DNA from: Sphingomonas albertensis
GTDB lineage: Bacteria > Pseudomonadota > Alphaproteobacteria > Sphingomonadales > Sphingomonadaceae
Assembly: GCF_014358075.1 (NCBI RefSeq)
Contig: NZ_JACONT010000016.1
Coordinates: 1-64,000, forward strand
Direction: 5' to 3'
DNA length: 64,000 nucleotides
How positions within the stretch are numbered: position 1 is the first letter of the stretch; every line of letters begins with the position of its first letter. The notes under the pieces were generated by a model. That model was not told the DNA's origin and searched no databases. It saw nothing but the letters and a program-made list of their open reading frames with translations. This document shows, in pieces, positions 33,874 to 43,414 of the stretch. Made by a program: the position numbers and the translations under genes.

Positions 33874-35718
33874 ATGAGCCTCCGCAACGTGGCGATCATT
33901 GCGCACGTCGATCACGGCAAGACGACGCTGGTCGACCAGCTCTTCCGCCAGTCCGGCACCTTCCGCGACAACCAGCGCGTCGAAGAGCGCGCAATGGATT
34001 CGAACGACCTCGAAAAAGAGCGTGGCATCACCATTCTCGCCAAGCCGACCTCGGTCGACTGGACTCCTCCCGGCGAGTCCGAGAGCATCCGCATCAACAT
34101 CGTCGATACGCCCGGCCACGCCGATTTCGGCGGCGAAGTCGAGCGCATCCTGTCGATGGTCGACGGCGTCGTCCTGCTGGTCGATTCGTCGGAAGGCGCG
34201 ATGCCGCAGACCAAGTTCGTCACCGGCAAGGCGCTGGCACTCGGCCTGAAGCCGATCGTCGTCGTCAACAAGGTCGATCGCAACGACGCGCGCATCCAGG
34301 AAGTGCTCGACGAAGTGTTCGACCTGTTCGTGTCGCTCGACGCGAACGACGACCAGCTCGACTTCCCCGTGCTCTACGCATCGGGTCGCAACGGCTATGC
34401 CTCGACCGACATGGACGCGCGCGAAGGCACGCTGATCCCGATGTTCGAGACGATCGTGAAGCACGTGCCCCCGCCCGCCGTGGAAGTCGCCGGCGTGCCG
34501 TTCACCTTCCTCGTCACGCTGCTCGACCGCGATCCGTTCCTCGGCCGCGTCCTCACCGGTCGCGTCAATTCGGGTACCGTGAAGACCAACCAGCCGATCC
34601 ACGCGCTGAACAACGACGGCAAGATCATCGAGACGGGTCGCGCCTCGAAGATCATGTCGTTCCGCGGTCTCGATCGCGTACCGGTCGACGAAGCCAAGGC
34701 CGGCGACATCATCTCGCTGGCCGGGCTTTCGGTTGCGACCGTGGCAGACACGATCGCCGATATCACGGTGACCGAGCCGCTGCACGCGCAGCCGATCGAT
34801 CCCCCCACGCTGTCGATGCGTTTTGCCGTGAACGACTCGCCGATGGCGGGCCGCGAGGGCTCCAAGGTGACGTCGCGCATGATCCGCGAGCGCCTGTTCC
34901 GCGAAGCCGAGTCGAACGTTGCCGTGAAGGTGACCGAGGCGGCCGACAAGGACAGCTTCGAAGTCGCCGGCCGCGGCGAGCTTCAGCTGGGCGTGCTGAT
35001 CGAGACGATGCGCCGCGAGGGCTTCGAACTCGGCATTTCGCGTCCGCGCGTGCTGTTCGGCGAGGACGAGAACGGCAAGAAGACCGAGCCGTACGAGACC
35101 GTCATCATCGACGTCGACGAGGAGCATTCGGGCACCGTCGTCGAGAAGATGAACACCCGTAAGGCCGAGATGACCGACATGCGTCCGTCGACCGGCGGCA
35201 AGACCCGCATCACCTTCTCGGCGCCGTCGCGCGGGATGATCGGCTATCATGGCGAGTTCCTGTCCGACACGCGCGGCACGGGGATCATGAACCGGCTGTT
35301 CGAGAAGTACGGTCCGCACAAGGGCGCGATCGAGGGCCGCAAGAACGGCGTGCTGATTTCGAACGGTTCGGGCGAGGCGAACAACTACGCACTGGGTCCG
35401 CTCGAAGAGCGCGGCATCCTGTTCGTGGGCCACGGCGAGGCTCTCTATGAGGGCATGATCGTCGGCGAAAACGCCAAGCCGGACGACCTCGAGGTCAACC
35501 CGATGAAGACCAAGGCGCTGACCAACTTCCGCGCGTCGGGCGGCAAGGACGACCAGGTCCGCCTGTCCCCGCCGAAGCGCGCGACGCTGGAGCAGGCGAT
35601 CGCGTACATCGACGACGACGAGATGGTCGAAGTCACGCCAAAGTCGATCCGCCTGCGCAAGCGCTTCCTGGATGCGAACGAGCGCAAGCGCGCTAGCCGG
35701 GCTAAGCAGAGCGCCTGA
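33874..35718 (+). CDS. typA: Translational GTPase TypA/BipA
   Basis: TypA binds the ribosome and aids 50S assembly and growth under cold or stress. The 614-residue length fits. GTPase motifs: [14 protein letters not shown] (G1, about 10-23), RGITILAK (G2), [14 protein letters not shown] (G3), NKVDRNDAR (G4). The later domains include [43 protein letters not shown] and the C-terminal [23 protein letters not shown] characteristic of BipA. Codon bias suggests good expression. A terminator hairpin follows about 100 bp after the stop. Confidence 0.98.
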   Translation: MSLRNVAIIAHVDHGKTTLVDQLFRQSGTFRDNQRVEERAMDSNDLEKERGITILAKPTSVDWTPPGESESIRINIVDTPGHADFGGEVERILSMVDGVVLLVDSSEGAMPQTKFVTGKALALGLKPIVVVNKVDRNDARIQEVLDEVFDLFVSLDANDDQLDFPVLYASGRNGYASTDMDAREGTLIPMFETIVKHVPPPAVEVAGVPFTFLVTLLDRDPFLGRVLTGRVNSGTVKTNQPIHALNNDGKIIETGRASKIMSFRGLDRVPVDEAKAGDIISLAGLSVATVADTIADITVTEPLHAQPIDPPTLSMRFAVNDSPMAGREGSKVTSRMIRERLFREAESNVAVKVTEAADKDSFEVAGRGELQLGVLIETMRREGFELGISRPRVLFGEDENGKKTEPYETVIIDVDEEHSGTVVEKMNTRKAEMTDMRPSTGGKTRITFSAPSRGMIGYHGEFLSDTRGTGIMNRLFEKYGPHKGAIEGRKNGVLISNGSGEANNYALGPLEERGILFVGHGEALYEGMIVGENAKPDDLEVNPMKTKALTNFRASGGKDDQVRLSPPKRATLEQAIAYIDDDEMVEVTPKSIRLRKRFLDANERKRASRAKQSA

Positions 35719-35819
35719 GACCGGCACGGCGAAGCCGGCCAAGCTTACAAGCTCGGCCGACTTCGCTCAGGCGAGGTCCGACGGCACGGCTTCGCCGGGT
35801 CGCGCTGGGCTAAGAATGC

Positions 35820-35856
35820 AAAAAGGCCGGGGGGAAACCTCCGGCCTTTTTGTTTG
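35820..35856 (+). terminator. Rho-independent terminator of typA
   Basis: AAAAAGGCCGG and CCGGCCTTTTT form an 11-bp stem around GGGGAAACCT, followed by GTTTG. It lies between typA and the converging GGDEF gene. Confidence 0.85.
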
Positions 35857-35888
35857 TGGAAACATTTCCGGCACGGGCTCGCCCAACA

Positions 35889-35914
35889 ATCCTCCCCCTG
35901 ACGGGGGAGGATCG
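35889..35914. repeat. Single family-D palindrome
   Basis: ATCCTCCCCCTGACGGGGGA GGATCG is one unpaired arm of the family-D element, 14 bp beyond the GGDEF gene's stop. It could terminate that gene. Confidence 0.6.
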
Positions 35915-35927
35915 CAAGGTCACATCC

Positions 35928-36920
35928 TTACCCGACCAAACGCATTACCTGCTCGACCTCACCGCCGGGCATCCCGACCCGAAACGTGTTCCGCCCCGCC
36001 GTCTTGGCCGCGTACAGAGCCGCATCCGCCACCGCGAACATCGCCTCGGCATCATAGGCATAGCCGTCGCCCGCCATCGCGATCCCCGCGGACGCCCCGA
36101 CCCGCAGGATCTCTCCCGCCCAGACGATCGGCATCCGCAGATCGGCCAGTGCCGCCGCGAGCCGCAGTTCGAGCGCCGCGCCCAGCGTTTCCGCGCCGAC
36201 CAACACCGCGAACTCGTCCCCACCGATCCGCGCGATCATCGGCGCGTCCGGAAACCCCGCCGCCAGCCGTTCCGCCACCACGCGCAGGCACGCATCGCCG
36301 GCGGCATGCCCGAGCCGGTCGTTGACCTGCTTGAAGCCATCGACGTCGAACAGGATCAGCGCCCCCAGCGGTGCAAGTCCAGACCCGCCCGCGGGCGCAT
36401 CGAGGAACCGGTTCTGGAACACCGCGCGGCTCGCGAGCCCGGTCAACGCGTCATGCTCGGCAAGCTGCCGCATCGCCTCCCAGCGCAGCTTTTCGTCGGT
36501 GATGTCCTGCTTGAGCCCGTAAAGCCTACGCGCCCGCCCGCCTTCGACCACGACATTGCCGGTCAGTCGCATCCACCGCCGCGCGCCATCGGTCCGGACG
36601 ATTTCCGCATCGACCGAAAACCGGCCCCGCTTGGCGTCACCGCTCGTCCCGGCGTCCGCAATCGCCTGCGCGCGTGCCCGTTCCATCGCCTCGCGTGACT
36701 CCTCGGCGTACATCGCCACGGTCTCGCGCCGATCGACCCGTGTGTCCGCGGGCAGCCCGAAGAGGTCGTAGATCCCTGCGGTCCACAGCAGCGACGAATC
36801 CGCCAGGTCACAGCTCCAGGCACCCATTCCCGCCAGCGCGAGTGCGCGTTCGATCAGCGCCGCTTTGTCGAAGGTTTCTCCAGACGTCGTCGGCGACCAG
36901 ATATCGATCGTCGTCGTCAT
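35928..36920 (-). CDS. PAS-GGDEF diguanylate cyclase
   Basis: The 330-residue protein should make cyclic di-GMP from two GTP. A PAS-type sensor region (about 20-145: GMGAWSCDLADSSLLWTAGIYDLFGLP, then RRLYGLKQDITDEK at its end) precedes a GGDEF domain (about 150-325). That domain has DALTGLASRAVF, FDVDGFKQVND and the intact active site RIGGDEF (GGDEF at 233-237). The inhibitory RxxD I-site five residues before GGDEF is absent, so product feedback is not expected at that site. There is no membrane segment, so it senses inside the cell. It is a single gene between palindromes and the L,D-transpeptidase. Confidence 0.95.
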   Translation of the reverse strand: MTTTIDIWSPTTSGETFDKAALIERALALAGMGAWSCDLADSSLLWTAGIYDLFGLPADTRVDRRETVAMYAEESREAMERARAQAIADAGTSGDAKRGRFSVDAEIVRTDGARRWMRLTGNVVVEGGRARRLYGLKQDITDEKLRWEAMRQLAEHDALTGLASRAVFQNRFLDAPAGGSGLAPLGALILFDVDGFKQVNDRLGHAAGDACLRVVAERLAAGFPDAPMIARIGGDEFAVLVGAETLGAALELRLAAALADLRMPIVWAGEILRVGASAGIAMAGDGYAYDAEAMFAVADAALYAAKTAGRNTFRVGMPGGEVEQVMRLVG

Positions 36921-37053
36921 GCCTTGAGCCTGTTTTGCCCGCCCCGTTTTGCCATGACGGGAGGATATTCGCTCAACCGTTAAGAGCGAATGGCGATAGA
37001 ACGAGTTTGGGTGTTAGTTGCTTACAAGGTAGACCGATTACGGTTCGCCCTCC

Positions 37054-37743
37054 TCAAGCCGCCGTGATCCGCCCGCCGCGCGACAACATCTCGCCACTCG
37101 TCACGATCACCCGATCCCCAAGCTTGACCTGCCCGAAGATCAGCTTCGCAAACGCGGTCGGCACCCCGACGCAGCCATGCGTCGCGTACTTCCCCTCCAT
37201 CAACGCGCTGCCATGGATCGAAATCCCGTCATTGGTCAGCCGCAGCATGTACGGCATCGGCGCGCCGTATAGGTTCGACACGTGATGCGCGTCCTTCTGC
37301 GTGATCTTGAACACCCCCAGCGGCGTCGGTTTCTCGTCCGCGCCATAGATCACCGCAGCCGTCCCGATCTCGTACCCCGCGCGAAAGATCGACAAGGTCT
37401 GCGCGACGAGGTCGACGGTGATCACGATCGGCCCCTCGGGCACGCCCTCCGTATCCCAGTAATAGGCGCCATGCCGCAGCGGCTCGGGCACATTCAGCAC
37501 CCGCTTCACGACATACCCCTCGTCCGGCTCCGCCGCGGCGGCGATAACAGGGGAGGGGACGGTTGCGGCCTTCGGCACGGCTTTCGCGGCAGGCGGCGCA
37601 ACCTGCGCCTTGACCACCCGGGCCGGCGCTTCCGTCGCGCGAACCTTCACCGGCGATCCCGACAAGGCCAGCCCGCCGATCAGTACGGCGCTGCCCCCTA
37701 GAACGGCAAAGGCGATCGCTCGCGTCGTCATGGTTTTGCGCAT
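37054..37743 (-). CDS. L,D-transpeptidase (YkuD domain)
   Basis: This enzyme cross-links peptidoglycan stem peptides or attaches proteins in the periplasm. The 229-residue protein has an N-terminal membrane/signal segment (about 8-28), a low-complexity Ala/Pro/Lys linker, and a YkuD domain (about 105-220). The catalytic pattern is IHGSALMEGKYATHGCVGVP (H177, H189, C191). TPLGVFKITQKDAHHVSNLYGAPMPYMLRL matches the family core. The target (3-3 cross-links or lipoprotein anchoring) is not deducible. It diverges from the secreted protein at 37946. Confidence 0.95.
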   Translation of the reverse strand: MRKTMTTRAIAFAVLGGSAVLIGGLALSGSPVKVRATEAPARVVKAQVAPPAAKAVPKAATVPSPVIAAAAEPDEGYVVKRVLNVPEPLRHGAYYWDTEGVPEGPIVITVDLVAQTLSIFRAGYEIGTAAVIYGADEKPTPLGVFKITQKDAHHVSNLYGAPMPYMLRLTNDGISIHGSALMEGKYATHGCVGVPTAFAKLIFGQVKLGDRVIVTSGEMLSRGGRITAA

Positions 37744-37945
37744 GGCGTCACCCTATCCCATATTCGTGAACGAAGCCCAGACGTGCCCCGCTACGGAGTG
37801 TCCCTGCGCGGGACCAGACAGTTATACCGTGGGTTAACAGCCCGTTCCGGCGCAGTTCAGACCGAATCGCCTAAAGCCTGAAACACGGTCGGACACTTAT
37901 GCGTTTGTCCCAGGCGGACCGGGCGTAACCAGTAACGGAGTTCGG

Positions 37946-38341
37946 ATGATGAACGGATTTTTGAAGAAGGCAGGTTTGGGGGTAGCCCTCGCAGCGACCG
38001 CGCTGACGGCGGCGGTACCGGCCGATGCGCAGCGTTGGGGCCGTGGCGGCTATGGCCGCGGCTGGCATGGCCATCGTGGCGGCGGTAACGCAGCCGGTGC
38101 GGCAGTGCTGGGCGGTATCCTTGGCCTGGGTGTCGGCGCAGCGATCGCGAGCAGCAACAATCGCAACCGCTATTACGACCGCGGCTACTACAATGGTGGC
38201 TATTACGCGCCGCCGCCGGTGGCGTATTACAGCCCGCCGGTTCGCACCTATTACCGCGAGGATTATCGTCCGCGGTGTTGGAACGAGTGGCGCGTCGATC
38301 CCTATTACGGCGACCGAGTATCTGTGCAGGTCTGCAACTGA
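37946..38341 (+). CDS. Secreted glycine/tyrosine-rich protein
   Basis: The 131-residue product has a signal peptide (FLKKAGLGVALAATALTAAVPADAQ) and a Gly/His/Arg-rich stretch (RWGRGGYGRGWHGHRGGG). A glycine-zipper-like hydrophobic segment (GAAVLGGILGLGVGAAIASS) and a Tyr/Pro-rich region (YYDRGYYNGGYYAPPPVAYY) follow. The end has two cysteines in CWNEWRVDPYYGDRVSVQVC, probably a disulphide. It is an envelope protein of unknown function, of a type common in sphingomonads. A terminator follows. Confidence 0.85.
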   Translation: MMNGFLKKAGLGVALAATALTAAVPADAQRWGRGGYGRGWHGHRGGGNAAGAAVLGGILGLGVGAAIASSNNRNRYYDRGYYNGGYYAPPPVAYYSPPVRTYYREDYRPRCWNEWRVDPYYGDRVSVQVCN

Positions 38342-38361
38342 TCCGATCACACCGAGTGCAA

Positions 38362-38395
38362 GGAGGCGTCGGGAGCAATCCCGGCGCCTCTTTTG
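38362..38395 (+). terminator. Rho-independent terminator
   Basis: GAGGCGTCGGGA / TCCCGGCGCCTC (one G-T pair) around GCAA, followed by TTTTG. It ends the secreted protein gene at 37946. Confidence 0.8.
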
Positions 38396-38449
38396 CATCA
38401 CGTGCTTTTTTCTGGCGCGGGGCAGGCGCTTGCCGCTAGACGCGCGACC

Positions 38450-38767
38450 ATGACCGACACGCCAAACACCCCCGAGACCGAAGCCGCCGCCACCCCGGCC
38501 GCAACCGGCGACACGCCCCCCGATCGCCTGTCGATCAACCAGCGCAGCCCGTTCTTCCAGCAGGAGCAGCTCGAACGCGGCATCGGCATCCGTTTCAAGG
38601 ACAAGGTGCGTCACGACGTCGAAGAATATTGCATTTCCGAAGGCTGGATCCGCGTCGCGCTCGGCAAGAAGGTGGATCGCAACGGCAATCCCCTGACGCT
38701 GAAGCTGGTCGGCCCGGTCGAAGCCTGGTTCGAGCGCCCTGCCACGTCGGATACAGACGAAGGCTGA
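38450..38767 (+). CDS. DUF3297 family protein
   Basis: The 105-residue product has an acidic, Thr/Ala-rich N-terminus and then the DUF3297 core: PPDRLSINQRSPFFQQEQLERGIGIRFKDKVRHDVEEYCISEGWIRVALGKKVDRNGNPLTLKLVGPVEAWF. The family is a short conserved protein of unknown function widespread in proteobacteria. The frame is open to 38393, but the ATG at 38450 fits the family length. A family-B palindrome follows the stop. Confidence 0.92.
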   Translation: MTDTPNTPETEAAATPAATGDTPPDRLSINQRSPFFQQEQLERGIGIRFKDKVRHDVEEYCISEGWIRVALGKKVDRNGNPLTLKLVGPVEAWFERPATSDTDEG

Positions 38768-38776
38768 CCAATCTTC

Positions 38777-38883
38777 CTCCCTCCCTGAAAGGGAGGGGCC
38801 GGGGGTGGGTAGGCCAGCTCGAGTCGCAACCGCCTGAACACGCGGAACCCGACCCACCCCCAACCCCTCCCTTCCAGGGGGGC
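38777..38883. repeat. Paired palindromic element, family B copy 3
   Basis: CTCCCTCCCTGAAAGGGAGG GG with GGGGGTGGGTAGGCC pairs with GACCCACCCCCAACCCCTCC and CTTCCAGGGG. It lies between the DUF3297 and ABC-F genes, which converge. Confidence 0.8.
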
Positions 38884-38927
38884 AAGAACGGACTAGGCGG
38901 CCTCCCCCAGGGGAGCGCAGAAGGCCT

Positions 38928-40796
38928 TTAAGCCGCGACCCCCTCCAGCGCCTCGCTAGCCTCCAGCCACTTGGCCTCGCTAGCCTCCAGCTTCGCATGC
39001 ACCTCGGCGCGACGCTTGCTCAGATCCCCCATCGACATCCGCGAGAACCGCGGCTCCGCATTCGCCGGATCGACCATCGCCCGATCGAGCGCATTGCGCT
39101 CCTTGGTGAACTTCGCGGTCTGCTCCTCGATCTCGCGCAAAGCCTTCCGCAGAGCCGCATCGTTGCTCTTCGCATCGGCGGCGGCCTTCTTCCCCGCCTT
39201 CTTGTCGGCCTTCGACGCGGCATCGCCCTTGCCGCTGTCGCCCTTCAGGACGAACGCGATGTAATCGTCGAGGCTGCCGTCGAACTCCTTCGCCGTCCCG
39301 TCGTCGACCAGCACCAGCCGATCCGCCGTCAGCTCCAGCATATGCCGGTCATGGCTGACCAGCACGACAGCGCCGGTATACGCGTTGAGCGCTTGCACCA
39401 AAGCCTCGCGCGCATCGACGTCCAGATGGTTGGTAGGCTCATCGAGGATCAGCAGGTGCGGCGCATCGCGTGTGATCAGCGCCAGCGCCAGACGCGCGCG
39501 CTCGCCACCCGACAGCTTGCCGACCCTGGTCGTCGCCTTGTCGCCGGAGAAGCCAAACCGCCCCAACTGAGCCCGCACGGCCGCCGGCGTCGCGCCCTTC
39601 ATCAGATGCGACATATGCTCAATCGGCGTATCTGTCGGATCGAGCTCCTCGACCTGATACTGCGTGAAGTACCCGACCTTCATCTTGCCCGACGACGACA
39701 TCTCGCCATCCATCGGCGTCAGCTGCGCCGCCAGCAGTCGCGCGAGCGTGGTCTTGCCGTTGCCGTTGCGCCCGAGCAGCGCGACCCGGTCGTCGGGATC
39801 GAGCCGCATGTTGAGCCGCTTCAGGATCGGCACGTCGGCATAGCCCACCGTCGCCATGTCGAGCGTGATCAACGGCGGGCGCAGTTCGGTCGGGTTGGGG
39901 AAGCCGAACGACAGCGTCGGATCATTGTAGCTCTCGGCGATCGGCTGCATCTTCGACAGCATCTTCTGGCGCGACTGTGCCTGCTTCGCCGTGGAAGCCC
40001 GCGCGGAATTCTTGGCGATATATTCCTGCAGCTTCTCGCGCTGGACCGCCTGGTTGGCGCGCGCCGCCTCGATCTGCGCGAGCCGTTCGGCGCGCTGCCG
40101 CTCGAACGCGTCGTAGCCGCCCGGATACAGCGTGATCTTGCCGCCTTGCAGATGCAGGATGTGATCGACCACGTTGTTGAGGAAATCGCGCTCGTGGCTG
40201 ACCACTACGATCGTCGCCTTGTAGCCCTTGAGGAAATCCTCGAGCCACATCACCGCTTCGAGATCGAGATGGTTCGAAGGCTCGTCGAGCAGCAGCAGGT
40301 CCGGCTGCGAGAACAGCAAAGCGGCAAGTGCCACGCGCATCTTCCAGCCACCCGAAAAGCTGTCGAGCGTCCGCGCCTGCATGTCCTCGTCGAACCCGAG
40401 CCCGAGCAGGATCTGCGCGGCGCGGGCGGGCGCGGTATACGCGTCGATCGCGATCAACCGCTCGTACACGTCGCCGAGCCGGTCGGGATCCTCGCTCGTC
40501 TCGCTCTCGATCATCAGCGCGGCGCGCTCCAGATCGGCTTCGAGCACGGTTTCGAACGGGGTCTTCACGCCGTGCGGCGCTTCCTGCGCAAGGTAGCCGA
40601 TTCGCGCGCCCTTCGGCATGTCCGCCGAGCCGTCGTCCGGCTCCAGCTGCCCCGCGATCACGCGCACCATCGTCGACTTGCCCGCACCGTTGCGCCCGAT
40701 CAGCCCGACGCGCGAGCCCGGTGGCAACGCGGCGGTGGCGCCATCGAGGATAACGCGTCCGCCCAGGCGCACCGTGATATTGTTCAGGTTCAGCAT
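38928..40796 (-). CDS. ABC-F family ATPase
   Basis: ABC-F proteins act on the ribosome (translation factors or antibiotic protection) and have no membrane domain. The 622-residue product has two ABC domains. The first has GLIGRNGAGKSTM, signature LDSFSGGWKMRVALA and LLLDEPSNHLD. The second has ALLGRNGNGKTTL, VGKLSGGERARLALA and LILDEPTNHLD. The linker between them carries the charged helical pair (YDAFERQRAERLAQIEAARANQAVQREKLQEYI). A C-terminal Lys/Ala-rich coiled coil (DAASKADKKAGKKAAADAKSND...) follows. It resembles the Uup/YheS type. It is a single gene with palindromes on both sides. Confidence 0.95.
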   Translation of the reverse strand: MLNLNNITVRLGGRVILDGATAALPPGSRVGLIGRNGAGKSTMVRVIAGQLEPDDGSADMPKGARIGYLAQEAPHGVKTPFETVLEADLERAALMIESETSEDPDRLGDVYERLIAIDAYTAPARAAQILLGLGFDEDMQARTLDSFSGGWKMRVALAALLFSQPDLLLLDEPSNHLDLEAVMWLEDFLKGYKATIVVVSHERDFLNNVVDHILHLQGGKITLYPGGYDAFERQRAERLAQIEAARANQAVQREKLQEYIAKNSARASTAKQAQSRQKMLSKMQPIAESYNDPTLSFGFPNPTELRPPLITLDMATVGYADVPILKRLNMRLDPDDRVALLGRNGNGKTTLARLLAAQLTPMDGEMSSSGKMKVGYFTQYQVEELDPTDTPIEHMSHLMKGATPAAVRAQLGRFGFSGDKATTRVGKLSGGERARLALALITRDAPHLLILDEPTNHLDVDAREALVQALNAYTGAVVLVSHDRHMLELTADRLVLVDDGTAKEFDGSLDDYIAFVLKGDSGKGDAASKADKKAGKKAAADAKSNDAALRKALREIEEQTAKFTKERNALDRAMVDPANAEPRFSRMSMGDLSKRRAEVHAKLEASEAKWLEASEALEGVAA

Positions 40797-40875
40797 GCGC
40801 GAGCCGTTAGCAGATGCAGCATGGTTTTGCGAGGGGAGGGGAAGGGGGCATTACGTCAGTCAAGGTCGGGCCGTG

Positions 40876-40986
40876 CTCCCCTCCATGAAAGGGAGGGGCA
40901 GGGGGTGGGTAGGCCGGTTCGAGCCCCAACGGACGGATCGCGCGGAAACCGACCCACCCCCGGCCCTTCCCTTCCAGGAAGGGGGG
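40876..40986. repeat. Paired palindromic element, family B copy 4
   Basis: CTCCCCTCCATGAAAGGGAG GGG with GGGGGTGGGTAGGCC pairs with GACCCACCCCCGGCCCTTCC and CTTCCAGGAAGGGG. Its inner GAGCCCCAACGGACGGATCG relates to copies 1 and 3. The gap 40797-41309 holds three stacked elements and no gene. Confidence 0.8.
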
Positions 40987-41078
40987 AAGACGTTTCAGCC
41001 AACCGGGGTGTCACCCTGCTGGCCGTAGCTTGAACGGGGGTTGCGCGGGAGCAACAGCAAGGACAGTTTTCCTCCTAC

Positions 41079-41183
41079 CACCACCCCGGCGAAGGCCGGG
41101 GCCCAAGTTGAAAGGCCGTCGTGATGGCGCGGTCCGTCGTTAGCGACGTTCCCCAATTGGGCCCCGGCCTCCGCCGGGGTGGA
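41079..41183. repeat. REPIN-like element, family A copy 5
   Basis: CCACCACCCCGGCGAAGGCC GGGGCCCAAGTTG pairs with CCAATTGGGCCCCGGCC TCCGCCGGGGTGG. The inner part contains GCGGTCCGTCGTTAGCGACG, shared in inverse with copy 3 (CGACGGACCGCG). Confidence 0.85.
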
Positions 41184-41208
41184 GCAACTATCGGCACAGC
41201 AAACCAAA

Positions 41209-41306
41209 CTCCCTCCCCTTCAGGGGAGGGTAGGGGTGGGGCATTGCCGAAAAAGTCTCGCTCGCGGTGGTGCCCCATCCCAACCCTCTCCTGAAGGGGA
41301 GGGAAC
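41209..41306. repeat. Paired palindromic element, family B-like variant
   Basis: CTCCCTCCCCTTCAGGGGAG GG with TAGGGGTGGGGCATTGCCG pairs with GGTGCCCCATCCCAACCCTC and TCCTGAAGGGGAGGGA. It lies just downstream of the SleB-type gene's stop. Confidence 0.75.
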
Positions 41307-41309
41307 TCA

Positions 41310-42323
41310 TCAGGTCTGGTCCGAAACGATCGCGTCCGCGCCTTCACCGCCGCCAAGAATCGGAGCCGCCCGCCCACCGACATGAACCCGCACCCCCGAA
41401 ACCAACCGCGTCTGCACGACCACCGCGTCCGCAACCGTCGAACCAGAACGCGGCACCCCCCGATGCACCGTCACCCCATGCAGCACATCGTCCGGCGCCG
41501 CATCCGAGTCCGCGGCGATCTCCCGATTGCCATAATGCACCGAAACCCCAGCAACCTGCGCCGCAACCGCCGTCACACCACCACCGGAAAAGCCGCCATC
41601 ACGAACCCCAGGCTCTACCCCGGCATAAGCCTGCCGAAACGTCAGCGCCCGCTCCAACGCGCCCTGCCAGCGATAAAACACATGCGCCCCAACCGTCGTG
41701 ATCCGCGCCAGACTCGACGCCCACCACGGCAGGATGCTGGTCGTATGAAACGACGTCGCCGCCCCGACCGGCGCATATACGCTCCCGCCAAGCGCCGCGC
41801 TCGCCACCGCCCGCGCGCGATCCCAAGCCCCCGGCTCGCGCGCCCGGTTCATCGAGCCATCGCAGGTAAAGCTGAACTGGCACCCGGTCCGCCGCTCGGC
41901 CCCCTGATACACGACGCCGCAAACGCTGTTCGGAAAGGCCCGGTCGCGCACCCGGTTCAACACCACCTGCGCCACCGCCCGCTGCCCATCCTCAGACTGC
42001 GACCGCGCCTCGTAATACACCGCCGCAGTCAGGCAGTCCGCCGCGCGGCTAGCGTCATCGACAGAGTTCGAGGTCAAAAACGGCGGAGCCACGAACGGCG
42101 TAGCAGCGGCAAACGGCGCATCCGGCGCTGCCGTCGCGATCTTCGCGGAGATGTCGTCGGGCACATGCAACGCCATCCGGCTCAGCAAGGCGCGCGAGTT
42201 CCGCTCCGGCTGGACCCGAGCGATCGCCGCCGGCCGATCCGCCGGCACGCACGACGTCGCCATCACCAGAGCGGGCAGGCTGATCAGCGCATGAGGATAA
42301 AGGCCGTAACCCGACGTCTTCAT
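41310..42323 (-). CDS. Cell wall hydrolase with SleB domain
   Basis: The 337-residue protein should cleave peptidoglycan in the envelope. The N-terminus is a weak signal/lipoprotein-like segment (LISLPALVMATSC). The SleB-type core runs about 95-215: DCLTAAVYYEARSQSEDGQRAVAQVVLNRVR with the conserved E of YYEARSQ, SVCGVVYQGAERRTGCQFSFTCDG, and SFHTTSILPWWASSLARITTVGAHVFYRW. A C-terminal region of about 110 residues rich in Gly/Val has no recognised domain. It is monocistronic between palindromic elements. Confidence 0.9.
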   Translation of the reverse strand: MKTSGYGLYPHALISLPALVMATSCVPADRPAAIARVQPERNSRALLSRMALHVPDDISAKIATAAPDAPFAAATPFVAPPFLTSNSVDDASRAADCLTAAVYYEARSQSEDGQRAVAQVVLNRVRDRAFPNSVCGVVYQGAERRTGCQFSFTCDGSMNRAREPGAWDRARAVASAALGGSVYAPVGAATSFHTTSILPWWASSLARITTVGAHVFYRWQGALERALTFRQAYAGVEPGVRDGGFSGGGVTAVAAQVAGVSVHYGNREIAADSDAAPDDVLHGVTVHRGVPRSGSTVADAVVVQTRLVSGVRVHVGGRAAPILGGGEGADAIVSDQT

Positions 42324-42406
42324 CCCCCCGCTCTAGGCCGCGGGGTTTAGGGACTGGTTAATGGGTTGCGGGAAACGGGCGAAGCGCTCGCTAACGAAGC
42401 ACACCC

Positions 42407-42583
42407 CCGTCATCCCGACGAAAGTCGGGACCTCGATCGGCAAGGACGGACGTGGAAGGGCGCGCTCCTTAAAGCTTGCCGCAACCACACCCCGGCGTCC
42501 GTCATCCTGACGAACGTCAGGATCCAGGGTAACGAGCGTCCCCCTCAATGGCTCTGGATCCTGACTTTCGTCAGGATGACGGG
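42407..42583. repeat. Family-H palindromic units, one single plus one pair
   Basis: A unit CGTCATCCCGACGAAAGTCG GGAC at 42407-42430 and a complete inverted pair CGTCATCCTGACGAACGTCA GGATCCAGG / CTGGATCCTGACTTTCGTCA GGATGACG at 42499-42583. They lie between the SleB and LytTR genes, and no gene is visible in 42324-42616. Confidence 0.75.
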
Positions 42584-42616
42584 AAGGGGGCGAGGATAAG
42601 GGGAAGGGCCCCTACC

Positions 42617-43414
42617 TCAGTGAACGAACCGCGCCACCACATCACGATACGACCGAGAAACCTTCACGCTAGCCCCGGAATTCAGCACCAGGAAGCATTC
42701 CCCGTTCGTATGCGGCTTGACCTGCTTCACCAGATCCAAATTCACGATCGTCGACCGATGCACCCGCTGGAACCGCCGCGGGTCGAGCCGCTTTTCCAGA
42801 TCCTTCATCGTCTCGCGCAGGATCAGCGTATTATCGCCGGTATAGATGCACATGTAATCGCCGGCCGCATCGATCCGCTCGATCGTGTCGACATCGACGC
42901 GGAAGATCTGCCCGCGATCCTTGATGTTGATGAGCTTCTCGAACCGGTTCGCCGACACGGCATCCCCGTCCGGCATGTCCGCCGCCGCATCGGGCGCGAC
43001 ATCGGCCAGCACTTCGCGCAACCGATCGACCTCCTCGACCCCGCGCTTCTCGCTCAAACGCTGCCGAACCCGTTCGATCGTATCGGCCAGCCGTGATTCC
43101 TCGACCGGCTTCATCAGGTAATCGACCGCCTGCGCCTCGAACGCGCGCAACGCATGGTCCGAATACGCCGTGACGAACACGAACAGCGGCGGCTCGACCT
43201 CCATCAGGCCTTGCACCACGGAGAACCCGTCGAACCCCGGCATCTGGATATCCAGAAACACGAGGTCGGGCTTGTGCGTCTTGATCGCGCGAATAGCCTC
43301 GCGGCCGTTCGAGCATTTTTCGATGATCTCGACGTCTTCATGGGCCTGGAGTCGGAGTTCCAGCCCCTGGATCGCCAGCGGCTCGTCGTCGACGAGAATG
43401 GTACGGATGGTCAT
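42617..43414 (-). CDS. LytTR-family response regulator
   Basis: The 265-residue protein has an N-terminal receiver domain (IRTILVDDEPLAIQGLELRL; phospho-acceptor D55 in LVFLDIQMPGFDG; FVTAYSDHALRAFEAQAVDYLMKPV) and a C-terminal LytTR DNA-binding domain (about 160-265: DRGQIFRVDVDTIERIDAAGDYMCIYTG, RRFQRVHRSTIVNLDLVKQVKPH). LytTR regulators bind direct repeats about 10 bp apart upstream of targets. Its start overlaps the sensor kinase stop by four bases, so both are translated together. Targets are unknown; the neighbouring receptor gene is a candidate by position. Confidence 0.95.
   Translation of the reverse strand: MTIRTILVDDEPLAIQGLELRLQAHEDVEIIEKCSNGREAIRAIKTHKPDLVFLDIQMPGFDGFSVVQGLMEVEPPLFVFVTAYSDHALRAFEAQAVDYLMKPVEESRLADTIERVRQRLSEKRGVEEVDRLREVLADVAPDAAADMPDGDAVSANRFEKLINIKDRGQIFRVDVDTIERIDAAGDYMCIYTGDNTLILRETMKDLEKRLDPRRFQRVHRSTIVNLDLVKQVKPHTNGECFLVLNSGASVKVSRSYRDVVARFVH

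Noticed and set aside
42324..42616. Possible small gene between the SleB and LytTR genes
   Set aside because: The only open frames are made of palindromic family-H repeats and have no ribosome binding site.
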